A DNA stretch of 64,000 nt from JAPHTQ01 sp050288165 (lineage in GTDB: Bacteria; Pseudomonadota; Gammaproteobacteria; Thiohalomonadales; Thiohalomonadaceae). The stretch lies in contig JBNKDG010000007.1 of NCBI GenBank assembly GCA_050288165.1, positions 62,001-126,000 on the forward strand, written 5' to 3'. The position numbers were made by a program, and so were the translations under genes. This document shows, in pieces, positions 24,678-33,454 of the stretch. The stretch's first letter is position 1; every line of letters begins with the position of its first letter. The notes below the pieces were generated by a model that made no database searches, was not told where the DNA came from, and saw nothing but the letters and a program-made list of their open reading frames with translations.

Positions 24678-25796
24678 ATGAGCGATGAAGCGGTAGTCGA
24701 AGGCGAACTGCCGGAAGGGACAGTGGTGGAGACCCAATACTGGCATGCGCTGGATGAGGGTCGGGTGCAGTGCGATCTCTGCCCGCGCTTCTGCAAACTG
24801 AAAGAGGGGCAGCGCGGGCTCTGCTTTGTGCGTGCCAATCTTGGCGGGAAGATCGTTCTCACCACCTATGGCCGCTCCAGCGGTTACTGCATCGATCCCA
24901 TCGAAAAGAAGCCACTTAATCACTTTCTGCCCGGTACCCCGGTGCTCTCTTTTGGCACCGCCGGGTGCAACCTCGCCTGCAAGTTCTGCCAGAACTGGGA
25001 TATCTCCAAATCCCGCGAGACCGATACCCTGGCCGATGCCGCCGATCCGCATACCATTGCCCGTGCTGCCGAACAACTGGGTTGCCGCAGTGTCGCCTAC
25101 ACCTACAACGACCCGGTGATCTTCCATGAATACGCCATCGACGTAGCCAAAGCCTGCCGCGCGCGGGGTATCAAGTCGGTGGCGGTCACCGCAGGCTATG
25201 TCTGCGAAGAGCCGCGGCGGGAGTTCTACCAGTGGATGGACGCGGCCAATGTCGATCTGAAAGGGTTTACCGAGGCGTTCTACCACAAGCTGACCGGCGG
25301 CCACCTACAGCCGGTGCTCGACACCCTGCGCTACATCAAACACGAAACCGATGTCTGGCTGGAGACCACGACCCTGTTGATTCCCGGATGGAACGATTCC
25401 GAGGAGGAGATCGAGGCGATGTGCACCTGGGTGTTTCGCGAACTGGGTCCCGACGTTCCGATGCACTTCACCGCCTTCCATCCGGACTTCAAGATGCTCG
25501 ATGTTCCGCCGACGCCATCCGCCACACTAACCCGTGCCCGCGAGATCGCCATGAGGTGCGGCGTGCACTACGCCTACACCGGCAACGTTCACAACAAGGC
25601 GGGGGAGAGTACCTATTGCCATCAGTGCGGTCAGCGCCTGATCGGTCGCGACTGGTATGTCCTTAGCGACTGGAATATCACTCCACAGAGCCGCTGCAAC
25701 CGCTGCGGCACTCCATGTGCCGGGGTATTTGAAGCAAATCCCGGCAACTGGGGGCCAAAAAGGCAGACCGTGCATCTGATGGATTATTCCAGATAA
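24678..25796 (+). CDS. amrS: AmmeMemoRadiSam system radical SAM enzyme
   Basis: A 372-residue radical SAM protein with the cluster motif CNLACKFC (C-x3-C-x2-C) in GTAGCNLACKFCQNWDIS, related to pyruvate formate-lyase-activating-type enzymes. It has extra Cys sets: CDLCPRFCKLKEGQRGLC near the N-terminus and, at the C-terminus, YCHQCGQ and SRCNRCGTPC, which look like a zinc-ribbon or rubredoxin-like site. ATG 24678 follows CCGGAG. It completes the three-gene AmmeMemoRadiSam locus. The substrate is unknown. Confidence 0.94.
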   Translation: MSDEAVVEGELPEGTVVETQYWHALDEGRVQCDLCPRFCKLKEGQRGLCFVRANLGGKIVLTTYGRSSGYCIDPIEKKPLNHFLPGTPVLSFGTAGCNLACKFCQNWDISKSRETDTLADAADPHTIARAAEQLGCRSVAYTYNDPVIFHEYAIDVAKACRARGIKSVAVTAGYVCEEPRREFYQWMDAANVDLKGFTEAFYHKLTGGHLQPVLDTLRYIKHETDVWLETTTLLIPGWNDSEEEIEAMCTWVFRELGPDVPMHFTAFHPDFKMLDVPPTPSATLTRAREIAMRCGVHYAYTGNVHNKAGESTYCHQCGQRLIGRDWYVLSDWNITPQSRCNRCGTPCAGVFEANPGNWGPKRQTVHLMDYSR

Positions 25797-25856
25797 CCTT
25801 CCGTATCCAAGGGAGAATTCCCTTATCGCCTGACTGCATGACGCGTCACAGCGCGC

Positions 25857-25862
25857 TATAAT
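25857..25862 (+). promoter_or_regulatory. Consensus -10 box upstream of mog
   Basis: A perfect TATAAT lies 32 bases before the mog start. No good -35 hexamer sits at 17 bases; CTGACT (25830-25835) is too far. It probably drives mog-prmB. Confidence 0.45.
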
Positions 25863-25894
25863 GCCCAACCTTTCGATTTGACCATGGTGGATTC

Positions 25895-26449
25895 ATGACA
25901 GAGCAGCCCGTCCGTATCGGTATCGTGACCGTCTCCGACCGTGCCAGCAGTGGCGCGTACGAGGACAAGGGCGGCCCGGCTATGCGCGAGTGGCTGGAGC
26001 GGGCGCTCACCACCCCATGGGAGGCGATTGCCCGCGTGGTGCCGGATGAGCAGGACCATGTCGAGGCGGTACTCAAGGCCCTGTGCGATAAAGAAGGGTG
26101 CTGTCTGGTGGTAACCACCGGTGGTACCGGCCCAGCCCCACGTGACGTGACCCCCGAGGCAACCGAGGCTGTGTGCGAAAAGATGTTGCCCGGTTTCGGT
26201 GAGCTGATGCGCCAGGAGTCGCTCAAGTTTGTCCCTACCGCGATCCTGTCGCGGCAGACCGCTGGGGTGCGCGGCAACAGCCTGATCATCAACCTGCCGG
26301 GTAAACCCTCGGCCATCGCCGACTGTCTTAACGCCGTTTTTCCCGCGGTGCCGTATTGCATCGATCTGATTTACGGCCCCTTCCTCGAAACCAACGAGTC
26401 GGTGTGCAAGGCCTTTCGCCCGGCCCACGCCAAACAGACCAAGGAGTAA
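25895..26449 (+). CDS. mog: Molybdopterin adenylyltransferase Mog
   Basis: Mog adenylylates molybdopterin before molybdate insertion. The 184-residue protein has the MoCF fold with GIVTVSDRASSGAYEDKGGP near the N-terminus, the binding motif TTGGTGPAPRDVTPEA and the C-terminal INLPGKPSAIADCL. These favour Mog over MoaB. It is three bases upstream of prmB with no functional link apparent. Its presence implies molybdoenzymes elsewhere in the genome. Confidence 0.92.
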   Translation: MTEQPVRIGIVTVSDRASSGAYEDKGGPAMREWLERALTTPWEAIARVVPDEQDHVEAVLKALCDKEGCCLVVTTGGTGPAPRDVTPEATEAVCEKMLPGFGELMRQESLKFVPTAILSRQTAGVRGNSLIINLPGKPSAIADCLNAVFPAVPYCIDLIYGPFLETNESVCKAFRPAHAKQTKE

Positions 26450-26452
26450 TCC

Positions 26453-27400
26453 ATGTCCATGGACCAGGCGGTCGCCGAACTGCTTACTATCCGCGACTTC
26501 ATCCGCTGGGGCATGAGCCGTTTCAACGAGTCGGGGATCTATTTCGGCCACGGTACCGACAACGCCCTCGACGAGGCGGCTTATCTGGTGCTGTTCGCTC
26601 TCAACCTGCCGCCGCAGGTGGGCGAGGCCTATCTGGATACCCGCCTGACCACCAATGAGCGGCGTACCGTGGTGAAGCTCCTCAACCGACGTATCGAGGA
26701 GCGCCTGCCCGCTCCGTATTTGACTCATGAAGCTATCTATGGGGGCCTGCCTTTCTATGTCGACGAGCGGGTGCTGATCCCGCGCTCGCCGATCATCGAA
26801 CTGGTCGAGGCCCACTTTGCCCCCTGGGTAAAGGAGCCGGATATGGTGGCGAATATTCTCGATCTCTGCACCGGCAGCGGTTGTATCGGCCTGGTCTGTG
26901 CGACAGCCTTTCCCAATGCCCATGTTGATGCCAGCGACCTTTCCGCCGACGCGCTGGCGGTGGCGAAGATCAACGTCGAGCGCTTCGATGCGCAGGAGCA
27001 GGTTTCCCTGATTCAATCGGATCTGTTCAAGGATATTCCGGCGAAGCGTTACGACATCATCGTTAGTAACCCGCCCTATGTTGACGAGCAGGACATGAAC
27101 AGCCTGCCGCATGAGTATCGCCACGAGCCGAAACAGGCGCTGGAGGCAGGCAAGGATGGCCTCGATCTGGTGTTCAATATCCTCTACCACGCCATGTATT
27201 ACCTGGAACCCCGCGGTATTCTGGTGGTCGAGGTAGGGAACAGTCGCGAGGCGCTGGAGAAGCTGCTGCCCGAGGTCGAGTTCCTCTGGCTGGAGTTTGA
27301 GCGCGGCGGGGAGGGGGTATTCCTGCTCACCGCCGAGCAGGTGAAGAAGCACCATGAGCTGATTCGCCTGGTACGCCCCGAAGCGATTACTATCAGGTGA
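26453..27400 (+). CDS. prmB: Ribosomal protein L3 glutamine methyltransferase PrmB
   Basis: A 315-residue class I methyltransferase of the HemK/PrmB family. The SAM motif LDLCTGSGCIGLVCA lies near residue 139 and the catalytic NPPYVDEQDM near residue 206. The N-terminal helical domain (LLTIRDFIRWGMSRFNE) and the DLVFNILYHAMYYLEPRGIL segment fit PrmB, which methylates a Gln of ribosomal protein L3, better than PrmC. Its start lies three bases after the mog stop. Confidence 0.93.
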   Translation: MSMDQAVAELLTIRDFIRWGMSRFNESGIYFGHGTDNALDEAAYLVLFALNLPPQVGEAYLDTRLTTNERRTVVKLLNRRIEERLPAPYLTHEAIYGGLPFYVDERVLIPRSPIIELVEAHFAPWVKEPDMVANILDLCTGSGCIGLVCATAFPNAHVDASDLSADALAVAKINVERFDAQEQVSLIQSDLFKDIPAKRYDIIVSNPPYVDEQDMNSLPHEYRHEPKQALEAGKDGLDLVFNILYHAMYYLEPRGILVVEVGNSREALEKLLPEVEFLWLEFERGGEGVFLLTAEQVKKHHELIRLVRPEAITIR

Positions 27401-27422
27401 TATTAAGAGTAATGCGCTAATA

Positions 27423-27743
27423 ATGAATTACGACAGACCAAAAACAATCGATGAATATGTTCACCTGGTGGACCGGGCGATCAATGAGGTGGACCAGCTC
27501 ATCCTCGAACTTGAAGACGACACGGAAGAACAGAGCGAACAGCTGCAACTGCTGAATGCTCTTTCTGAGAGCCTGTTTACAGTGCTCGGATCGATGGCCG
27601 ACGGCAGCTATGAAAATGAAGACAGTGAAAAAGATCTGCCATTCATGAAGCTGGCACACAAGCTGACCGGCCAGCAACCCCTTATCCATATACTTGCGGT
27701 GATTAACGATACCCACCGCAATGGACTCGACGACGAAGGCTAA
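27423..27743 (+). CDS. Small acidic conserved-type protein, unknown
   Basis: A 106-residue acidic, mostly helical soluble protein (YVHLVDRAINEVDQLILELE, then LLNALSESLFTVLGSM). It lies 22 bases after prmB and 8 bases before hemN, so it is probably co-transcribed with them. No domain is recognised. The tight packing and the lack of any competing ORF support it as a real gene. Confidence 0.75.
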   Translation: MNYDRPKTIDEYVHLVDRAINEVDQLILELEDDTEEQSEQLQLLNALSESLFTVLGSMADGSYENEDSEKDLPFMKLAHKLTGQQPLIHILAVINDTHRNGLDDEG

Positions 27744-27751
27744 TAAATACA

Positions 27752-29137
27752 ATGACCACACAAAACATCCTATTCGACCTGGAACTGATCAAGCGTTACG
27801 ACAAATCCGGGCCCCGTTACACTTCTTACCCTACTGCGGTGCAATTCCACGATGGTTTCGGCGAAGCGCAGTACCGCGAATACGCCAAAAACAGCAACGC
27901 TAGCGGTAACCCGCTGTCGCTCTACTTCCATATTCCGTTCTGCGACACCGTCTGCTTCTACTGCGGCTGCAACAAGGTCGCCACCAAGGACCGCACAAAA
28001 GCGGCACCCTATCTGCAGCGCGTCTTCCGCGAGCTGGAGATGCAGGGCGAACTGTTCGACAAATCGCGCACCGTAGACCAGCTCCACTGGGGCGGCGGTA
28101 CGCCGACTTTTATCAGCCACGACGAAATGCGCGCGCTGATGGACAAGACCCGCGAGTGTTTCACCCTGCACGACGACGATACCGGTGAGTACTCCATCGA
28201 GATCGACCCGCGTGAGGTAAAGATCGACACCATCGCCCTGCTGCGCGAACTCGGTTTCAACCGTATGAGTCTCGGCGTGCAGGATTTCGATGCCGAGGTC
28301 CAGAAGGCAGTCAACCGCTTCCAGACCGACGAGCAGACCATGGCGGCGCTGGACGCCGCACGTCGTGAAGGCTTCAAGTCGATCTCCATGGACTTGATCT
28401 ACGGCTTGCCGCTGCAGAGCGTCGAGACCTTCGAGAAGACCCTGGACCGTGCCATCGAGATCGACCCGGATCGCCTCTCGGTATTCAACTACGCTCACCT
28501 GCCGGAGCTGTTCAAACCCCAGCGCCGAATCAACGAGGGTGAGCTCCCTGCGCCGCAGGTCAAGCTCGACATCCTGCAGATGACCATCGAGAAGCTGACC
28601 AAGGCCGGTTATGTCTACATCGGTATGGATCACTTCGCCAAGCCCGATGACGAACTGGCGGTGGCCCAGCGCGACGGTACCCTGTATCGCAACTTCCAGG
28701 GCTACTCCACCCATGCCGACTGTGATCTGATCGGTATCGGCTCCACCTCCATCGGTATGGTCGGTGACTCCTACGCGCAGAACCTGAAAGAGCTGGACGA
28801 CTACTACGCAGCTATCGACGCCAACAAGCTGGCGGTATTCCGCGGCGTGGAACTGGGTGCCGACGACAAACTGCGTCGTGAGGTGATCACCCGTCTGATC
28901 TGCCACTTCGTGCTGGAGAAGTCAGTGGTGGAGCAGGCCCACGGGATCAACTTCAACGAATACTTCGCCAACGAACTGAAGGACCTGGAAGGGATGGAAA
29001 AGGACGGCCTGCTCAAACTGGAGCCGGGTCGTATCGAGGTCAACCCTGCGGGCAAACTGCTGATTCGCAACATCTGTATGGTGTTCGACCGCTACCTGCG
29101 GGAAAAGCAGAACCAGCGTTTCTCCAAGGTAATCTGA
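27752..29137 (+). CDS. hemN: Oxygen-independent coproporphyrinogen III dehydrogenase HemN
   Basis: HemN performs the anaerobic decarboxylation step of heme synthesis. The 461-residue radical SAM protein has the motif FHIPFCDTVCFYCGCNKV near residue 60, containing C-x3-C-x2-C plus the extra Cys typical of true HemN rather than HemW. The GGGTPTF motif and the C-terminal HemN domain (ITRLICHFVLEK) are present. It suits life with low oxygen. The downstream gap holds a large inverted repeat. Confidence 0.95.
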   Translation: MTTQNILFDLELIKRYDKSGPRYTSYPTAVQFHDGFGEAQYREYAKNSNASGNPLSLYFHIPFCDTVCFYCGCNKVATKDRTKAAPYLQRVFRELEMQGELFDKSRTVDQLHWGGGTPTFISHDEMRALMDKTRECFTLHDDDTGEYSIEIDPREVKIDTIALLRELGFNRMSLGVQDFDAEVQKAVNRFQTDEQTMAALDAARREGFKSISMDLIYGLPLQSVETFEKTLDRAIEIDPDRLSVFNYAHLPELFKPQRRINEGELPAPQVKLDILQMTIEKLTKAGYVYIGMDHFAKPDDELAVAQRDGTLYRNFQGYSTHADCDLIGIGSTSIGMVGDSYAQNLKELDDYYAAIDANKLAVFRGVELGADDKLRREVITRLICHFVLEKSVVEQAHGINFNEYFANELKDLEGMEKDGLLKLEPGRIEVNPAGKLLIRNICMVFDRYLREKQNQRFSKVI

Positions 29138-29138
29138 T

Positions 29139-29392
29139 TTCACCACTGAGGCACGGAGAACACAGAGAAAGGCGTTAAGAGCGTAAAAAGATCACACCAC
29201 GAAGCACACGAAGGGCACGAAGTGTCAGATATAAGGTGGGCTCTCGTGATTTCGGTCACGCCATTGTGATGATGTGTACCTGCGCCTGAAAACCAACACG
29301 CTTTCTTCTCTTCGTGTTCTTCGTGTTCTTCGTGCGCTTCGTGGTGAAACTGCTTTTGTTTTTCTCTGTGTTCTCCGTGTCTCTGTGGTGAA
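29139..29392. repeat. Nested inverted-repeat element between hemN and aroC
   Basis: The whole hemN-aroC gap is an imperfect long hairpin. The outer left arm (29139-29170) pairs with the right arm (29361-29392); their common core is GGAGAACACAGAGAAA. An inner pair, built from short CACGAAG units (29195-29222), pairs with TTCGTG units at 29310-29346. The centre (29223-29309) shows nothing recognisable. It has no transposase and resembles other inverted repeats found between genes at 43623, 44372, 45541 and 54219. Confidence 0.85.
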
Positions 29393-29426
29393 TACTTTTA
29401 TACAATAAAACGCTATCATAGCCCTC

Positions 29427-30524
29427 ATGTCTGGAAACACATTCGGTAAATTATTCACTGTCACCACCTTCGGCGAGTCGCACGGCCCGGCGCTCGGCGC
29501 GATCGTCGACGGCTGCCCGCCCGGTCTTGAACTGAGCGAGGCGGATCTGCAGGCGGATCTGGATCGGCGCAAGCCGGGGACCTCGCGTCACACTACCCAG
29601 CGTCGTGAGGCGGATCAGGTGCGTATCCTCTCCGGCGTGTTCGAGGGCAAGACCACCGGCACGCCCATCGGTCTGTTGATCGAAAACACCGACCAGCGCT
29701 CCAAAGATTACGGCAACATCGCCAACACCTTCCGTCCTGGTCATGCCGACTACACCTACCAGCAAAAATACGGTGTACGCGACTACCGTGGCGGCGGTCG
29801 CTCCTCGGCGCGGGAGACCGCGATGCGCGTGGCCGCAGGCGGCATTGCCAAGAAATTCCTGGCGCAGCACGGCATTACTATTCGCGGCTACCTGTCACAA
29901 CTCGGTCCGATCAAGGCGGAGGCCTTCGACTGGAACGAGGTGGGCAATAATCCGTTTTTCTGTCCCGATGCAAGCAAGGTGGCGGAGATGGAAAGCTACA
30001 TGGATGCCCTGCGTAAAGAGGGTGACTCCATCGGTGCGCGCATCAATGTCGTCGCCGAAGGTGTACCGCCGGGGCTGGGTGAGCCGATCTTCGATCGCCT
30101 TGACGCGGAACTGGCCCATGCACTGATGAGCATCAACGCGGTCAAGGGTGTGGAAATCGGTGCCGGTTTCGACTGCATCGAACAGAAGGGCACCGAACAC
30201 CGCGACGAGATCACCCCGGAAGGTTTTCTCTCCAATCATGCGGGTGGCATCCTCGGTGGTATCTCCTCGGGTCAGGCGATCACGGCTTCCATTGCGCTGA
30301 AACCGACCTCCAGCCTGCGCCTACCGGGACAAAGTGTTGACCTGAATGGCCAGCCGATCGAAGTCATCACTGAAGGTCGCCATGACCCCTGCGTCGGTAT
30401 TCGCGCTACACCGATTGCCGAAGCCATGATGGCGCTGGTGTTGATGGATCACTTCCTGCGTCACCGCGCACAGAATGCCGATGTGCAAAGTGTCACACCG
30501 ATAATTCCCGCCGAAAAATCCTAG
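29427..30524 (+). CDS. aroC: Chorismate synthase
   Basis: AroC makes chorismate, the branch point for aromatic amino acids and folate, from 5-enolpyruvylshikimate 3-phosphate using reduced flavin. The 365-residue protein shows the family signatures GESHGPALGAIVDGCPPG, RPGHADYTYQQKYGVRDYRG and GILGGISSGQAI. The start ATG 29427 fits the standard N-terminus MSGNTFGKLF. The stop is ten bases before the MFS gene. It feeds the trp genes further along. Confidence 0.97.
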   Translation: MSGNTFGKLFTVTTFGESHGPALGAIVDGCPPGLELSEADLQADLDRRKPGTSRHTTQRREADQVRILSGVFEGKTTGTPIGLLIENTDQRSKDYGNIANTFRPGHADYTYQQKYGVRDYRGGGRSSARETAMRVAAGGIAKKFLAQHGITIRGYLSQLGPIKAEAFDWNEVGNNPFFCPDASKVAEMESYMDALRKEGDSIGARINVVAEGVPPGLGEPIFDRLDAELAHALMSINAVKGVEIGAGFDCIEQKGTEHRDEITPEGFLSNHAGGILGGISSGQAITASIALKPTSSLRLPGQSVDLNGQPIEVITEGRHDPCVGIRATPIAEAMMALVLMDHFLRHRAQNADVQSVTPIIPAEKS

Positions 30525-30533
30525 GAGAGGCGT

Positions 30534-31667
30534 GTGCCCTATTGGCGCCTCTCCGGCTTCTACCTTTTCTACTTCGCCAGCCTTGGTGCGCTGGTTCCCT
30601 ACTGGTCGCTCTATCTTAAATCGCTAGGTTTCAGCAGTCTGGAGATCGGTGAATTGATGGCGCTGTTGATGGTGACCAAGGTGATCTCACCTAACATCTG
30701 GGGCTGGCTTGCCGATCACACTGGTCGTCGTATGCGTGTGGTACGCATCGGTAGTTTTTTGTCGATGGCGATCTTTCTTGGCGTGTTTCAGGCCGACACC
30801 TACTGGCGGCTTGCCATGGTGATGTTCGGTTTCAGCTTTTTCTGGAATGCGGTGTTGCCGCAATTCGAGTCGATTACCCTGCACCATCTGCAAGAACGCT
30901 CTAACCGTTACAGCATGATCCGGCTGTGGGGTTCTATCGGTTTTATTGTCAGTGTCGCGGTGCTGGGTGTTGTGCTGGAGCACTATGGTCCGCAACTGCT
31001 GCCGTCAGTATTGCTTTTACTCTACGTGGCTATTTTCATCTCCAGCCTGTTGGTACCGGAACACCCTGAACCGCCCCATCACGACACGACGCCATTGGGT
31101 AACTTGTTGCGCAATCCCGCGATCGTTGCCCTGATCATCGCCTGTTTTTTGAACCAGGCCAGCCATGGTCCGTACTACACCTTCTATACCATCTATCTCG
31201 AAGGTCACGGTTACAGCCGTAGCATTATCGGCCAGCTCTGGGCGCTGGGGGTGATCGCCGAGGTAGTGCTGTTTATCTTTATGCACCGACTGGAATCGTG
31301 CTTCAGTCTGCGCCGACTTTTTCTTGCTGCGATGCTCATGACCTCAATTCGCTGGTTGATGATCGGCTTCTTCCCCGATTCGATGCCGCTACTGCTGATC
31401 GCACAGCTATTGCACGCCGCCAGCTTCGGTATCTTCCACGCGGTTTCCGTCGCACTGTTCCATCGCTATTTCCGCGGTCGCCACCACGGCAAGGGGCAGG
31501 CGCTCTATGGCAGCCTTGGTTTTGGTGCGGGCGGTGCCTTCGGTAGTTACTACGCCGGTGCCATGTGGGATAGCCTGGGGCCGATAGCGGCTTACAGCTT
31601 TGCCGCGGCACTGTCCTTCCTCTCCTTTGCCATTGCCGCACGTTGGGTCGGGAGGGACGCACGATGA
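30534..31667 (+). CDS. MFS transporter, 3-phenylpropionate (HcaT/LacY-like) family
   Basis: A 377-residue membrane protein with about 12 hydrophobic segments, beginning MPYWRLSGFYLFYFASLGAL with a GTG start behind AGGAGAGG. The N-terminal PYWSLYLKSLGFSSLEIGEL motif is characteristic of the phenylpropionate/LacY-like MFS group (HcaT). The substrate is unknown; many members have no proven function. The stop overlaps the phosphopantetheinyl transferase start. Confidence 0.88.
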   Translation: MPYWRLSGFYLFYFASLGALVPYWSLYLKSLGFSSLEIGELMALLMVTKVISPNIWGWLADHTGRRMRVVRIGSFLSMAIFLGVFQADTYWRLAMVMFGFSFFWNAVLPQFESITLHHLQERSNRYSMIRLWGSIGFIVSVAVLGVVLEHYGPQLLPSVLLLLYVAIFISSLLVPEHPEPPHHDTTPLGNLLRNPAIVALIIACFLNQASHGPYYTFYTIYLEGHGYSRSIIGQLWALGVIAEVVLFIFMHRLESCFSLRRLFLAAMLMTSIRWLMIGFFPDSMPLLLIAQLLHAASFGIFHAVSVALFHRYFRGRHHGKGQALYGSLGFGAGGAFGSYYAGAMWDSLGPIAAYSFAAALSFLSFAIAARWVGRDAR

Positions 31668-32365
31668 GCGCTATCTTTACCGATATCGATGTGCCGTTTG
31701 CCCTGGCCGTTGAGCATGTCACGTTGGCGGATTTCGAGGCCGCAGGAATGCAACAGTGGCTGGCCGAAGCCGAGAGCATTCGCTACGAAGAGTTAAAGAT
31801 ACATGCGGTTGCCAAACGCTGTCGCCAATGGTTGTTAGGGCGCTATGCTGCCAAAGTTGCCTGTCGTCGTTGGCTGGAAGGGCAGGGGAAGTCGGTTGTG
31901 GATTGGCAGGCTATCCAGATCAGTAACGATCCTAACGGTATGCCGAGGCTCAGCCTGGATGGAATGGAATATTCGCTTAACCTCAGTATCGCGCATAGCG
32001 GTGATGAAGCTGTTGCTGCGATCGCAACATCCGGCAATCCAATTGGTATCGATATCGAAACCCGAGTCATTCACGGTAATTTGCCTGCGCTGGCAAAACG
32101 TATCAGCAGCGAACAGGAATACCAGCGGTGGTTTACCGGTGCGACGGAGGGAGAGTTCTCAGAACGTTTTCTCCAGCTCTGGCTTGCCAAGGAAGCCGCA
32201 GCCAAATGTACTGGAATGGGTTTGCAGTGGCGACTGCCATCATTTGTGGTGCAAAAAATCGCCCCTATGGAACTGGCAGTGGAACATGAAGAGAATGATT
32301 ACACTGCATACCTCATCAATTTATCAGACCAAGTGATGTGCGCGCTGGCATTTCATCGCAGTTAA
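31664..32365 (+). CDS. 4'-phosphopantetheinyl transferase (Sfp-like)
   Basis: A 233-residue member of the Sfp/AcpT-type phosphopantetheinyl transferases, which load the phosphopantetheine arm onto carrier proteins. The signatures IGIDIETR and WLAKEAAAKCTGMGL carry the metal-binding and catalytic residues. The start ATG 31664 overlaps the MFS stop (ATGA). No polyketide or peptide synthetase lies in the window, so the target carrier protein is unknown. Confidence 0.87.
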   Translation: MSAIFTDIDVPFALAVEHVTLADFEAAGMQQWLAEAESIRYEELKIHAVAKRCRQWLLGRYAAKVACRRWLEGQGKSVVDWQAIQISNDPNGMPRLSLDGMEYSLNLSIAHSGDEAVAAIATSGNPIGIDIETRVIHGNLPALAKRISSEQEYQRWFTGATEGEFSERFLQLWLAKEAAAKCTGMGLQWRLPSFVVQKIAPMELAVEHEENDYTAYLINLSDQVMCALAFHRS

Positions 32366-32642
32366 ACTCTGACGATACACACCCTCTGACGTCTTCACCT
32401 TGAATTCAACAGGGATTCACCCGCATCAATATAGTGCACAAATGTATCCTGGTCGGTCATCTTTAGAAGTGCATACTTATATACTTTTGCCATATCAATT
32501 TATTAACTATCTGATTTATATGCATTTGCCAAGATAGGTAATTGCTATCCTATGCTTCTCGTATTCGGGGGGTTATAGTCAATTTGTATTAATCATATTT
32601 TACTAGCTATACAGTCCAGCGATAGATTAGCGGCGTACACTA
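32366..32642 (+). promoter_or_regulatory. A/T-rich leader of luxR with lux-box-like palindrome
   Basis: The 277-base gap is clearly A/T-richer than its left neighbour. It contains a 20-base imperfect inverted repeat at 32534-32553 (outer arms ATAGG and CCTAT), the size and symmetry of a LuxR-family binding site. No other gene or RNA was recognised. A promoter must lie here, but I cannot place -35 and -10 boxes with confidence. Confidence 0.4.
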
Positions 32643-33362
32643 ATGTCAATAACATTAGAATTTATAGAAAAGCTGATTGTGGCTGAAAGTGTGGAGGAAC
32701 TTCACGCTATTGGTGTTTCTTATGCTGCTGAACTCGGTTTTAACGGTTTCCTGTATGCACAACAGGGGCGCGCGATATATGAATACAGGCCACCACTCGT
32801 TTTGAGTAACTATGCACAAGAGTGGATGGAAGAATACCAAGCAAGGAATGCGTTTTCCGTCGATCCTCTAGTACGCCACGGCTTAACCCGCAATACACCT
32901 ATAACCTGGGATAATGCTACCAAGTTGCACGCCGACCGTGAGGGGATCCTGCTGATGAAGGATGCCTCGGATTTTGATATGCGGTCAGGAGTGGTTGCCC
33001 CGATTAGGGGATATTTCCAGGAGCGCGGCATCGTCTCAATGCATAGTGATCTGCGGCCTAAGGAGATGCAGAGTTATTTTAATTCCTACCAGGCCGAAAT
33101 TACGCTTTTTGCCCTTCACTATCACGAAGCTCTAACTCGCATCATGCGTGCATTGGTGCCTCCGGTTAAATTAACCAAACGAGAGTCTGAAGTATTACAG
33201 GCAGCTGCAGATGGAAAAGATACCAGTTGTATAGCAACCCTTCTGGGTATCAGTGAAGTGACCGTTCTGGCTCATTTTACTAGCGCTTTCCGCAAGTTAA
33301 GCGCTGAAAACCGCGTTCACGCAGTAGCGATTGCCCTTCAGAACAATTTAATAACGCTATGA
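32643..33362 (+). CDS. luxR: LuxR-family acyl-homoserine-lactone-responsive regulator
   Basis: A 239-residue quorum-sensing regulator. The N-terminal autoinducer domain keeps the six invariant-type residues at the expected spacing (Trp61, Tyr65, Asp74, Pro75, Trp89, Gly116). The C-terminal helix-turn-helix (LTKRESEVLQAAADGK, then LGISEVTVLAHFTSAFRKLS) keeps Glu181, Leu185 and Gly191. It stands 92 bases upstream of luxI on the same strand. The signal structure cannot be read from sequence. Confidence 0.93.
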   Translation: MSITLEFIEKLIVAESVEELHAIGVSYAAELGFNGFLYAQQGRAIYEYRPPLVLSNYAQEWMEEYQARNAFSVDPLVRHGLTRNTPITWDNATKLHADREGILLMKDASDFDMRSGVVAPIRGYFQERGIVSMHSDLRPKEMQSYFNSYQAEITLFALHYHEALTRIMRALVPPVKLTKRESEVLQAAADGKDTSCIATLLGISEVTVLAHFTSAFRKLSAENRVHAVAIALQNNLITL

Positions 33363-33420
33363 ATCCACCAAAACCAATAGGTTCCTCTAATATCCAGAAA
33401 ATAACATAGATAATTAAATA

Positions 33421-33450
33421 GTTCCCGCAAGTTCAACTTTAGCGGAGAAC
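33421..33450 (+). promoter_or_regulatory. Hairpin enclosing the luxI ribosome binding site
   Basis: GTTCCCGC (33421-33428) pairs with GCGGAGAAC (33442-33450) in eight base pairs with one bulged A. The 3' arm contains the GGAG ribosome site of luxI, four bases from the hairpin end to the ATG at 33455. The loop contains the inverted repeat AAGTT-C-AACTT. Translation of luxI could be limited by this fold; the same DNA symmetry could instead be a protein site. Confidence 0.45.
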
Positions 33451-33454
33451 TGTT

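Noticed and set aside
25856..27355. Long minus-strand ORF (499 codons) opposite mog and prmB
   Set aside because: It is an antisense shadow of two well-recognised genes in high-G+C sequence, with no domain and no ribosome site.
27770..28906. Minus-strand ORF of 378 codons opposite hemN
   Set aside because: Antisense shadow of hemN with no recognisable protein features; the same holds for long antisense ORFs opposite leuC (42598-43590), trpB (51326-52483) and cheA (7540-8325).
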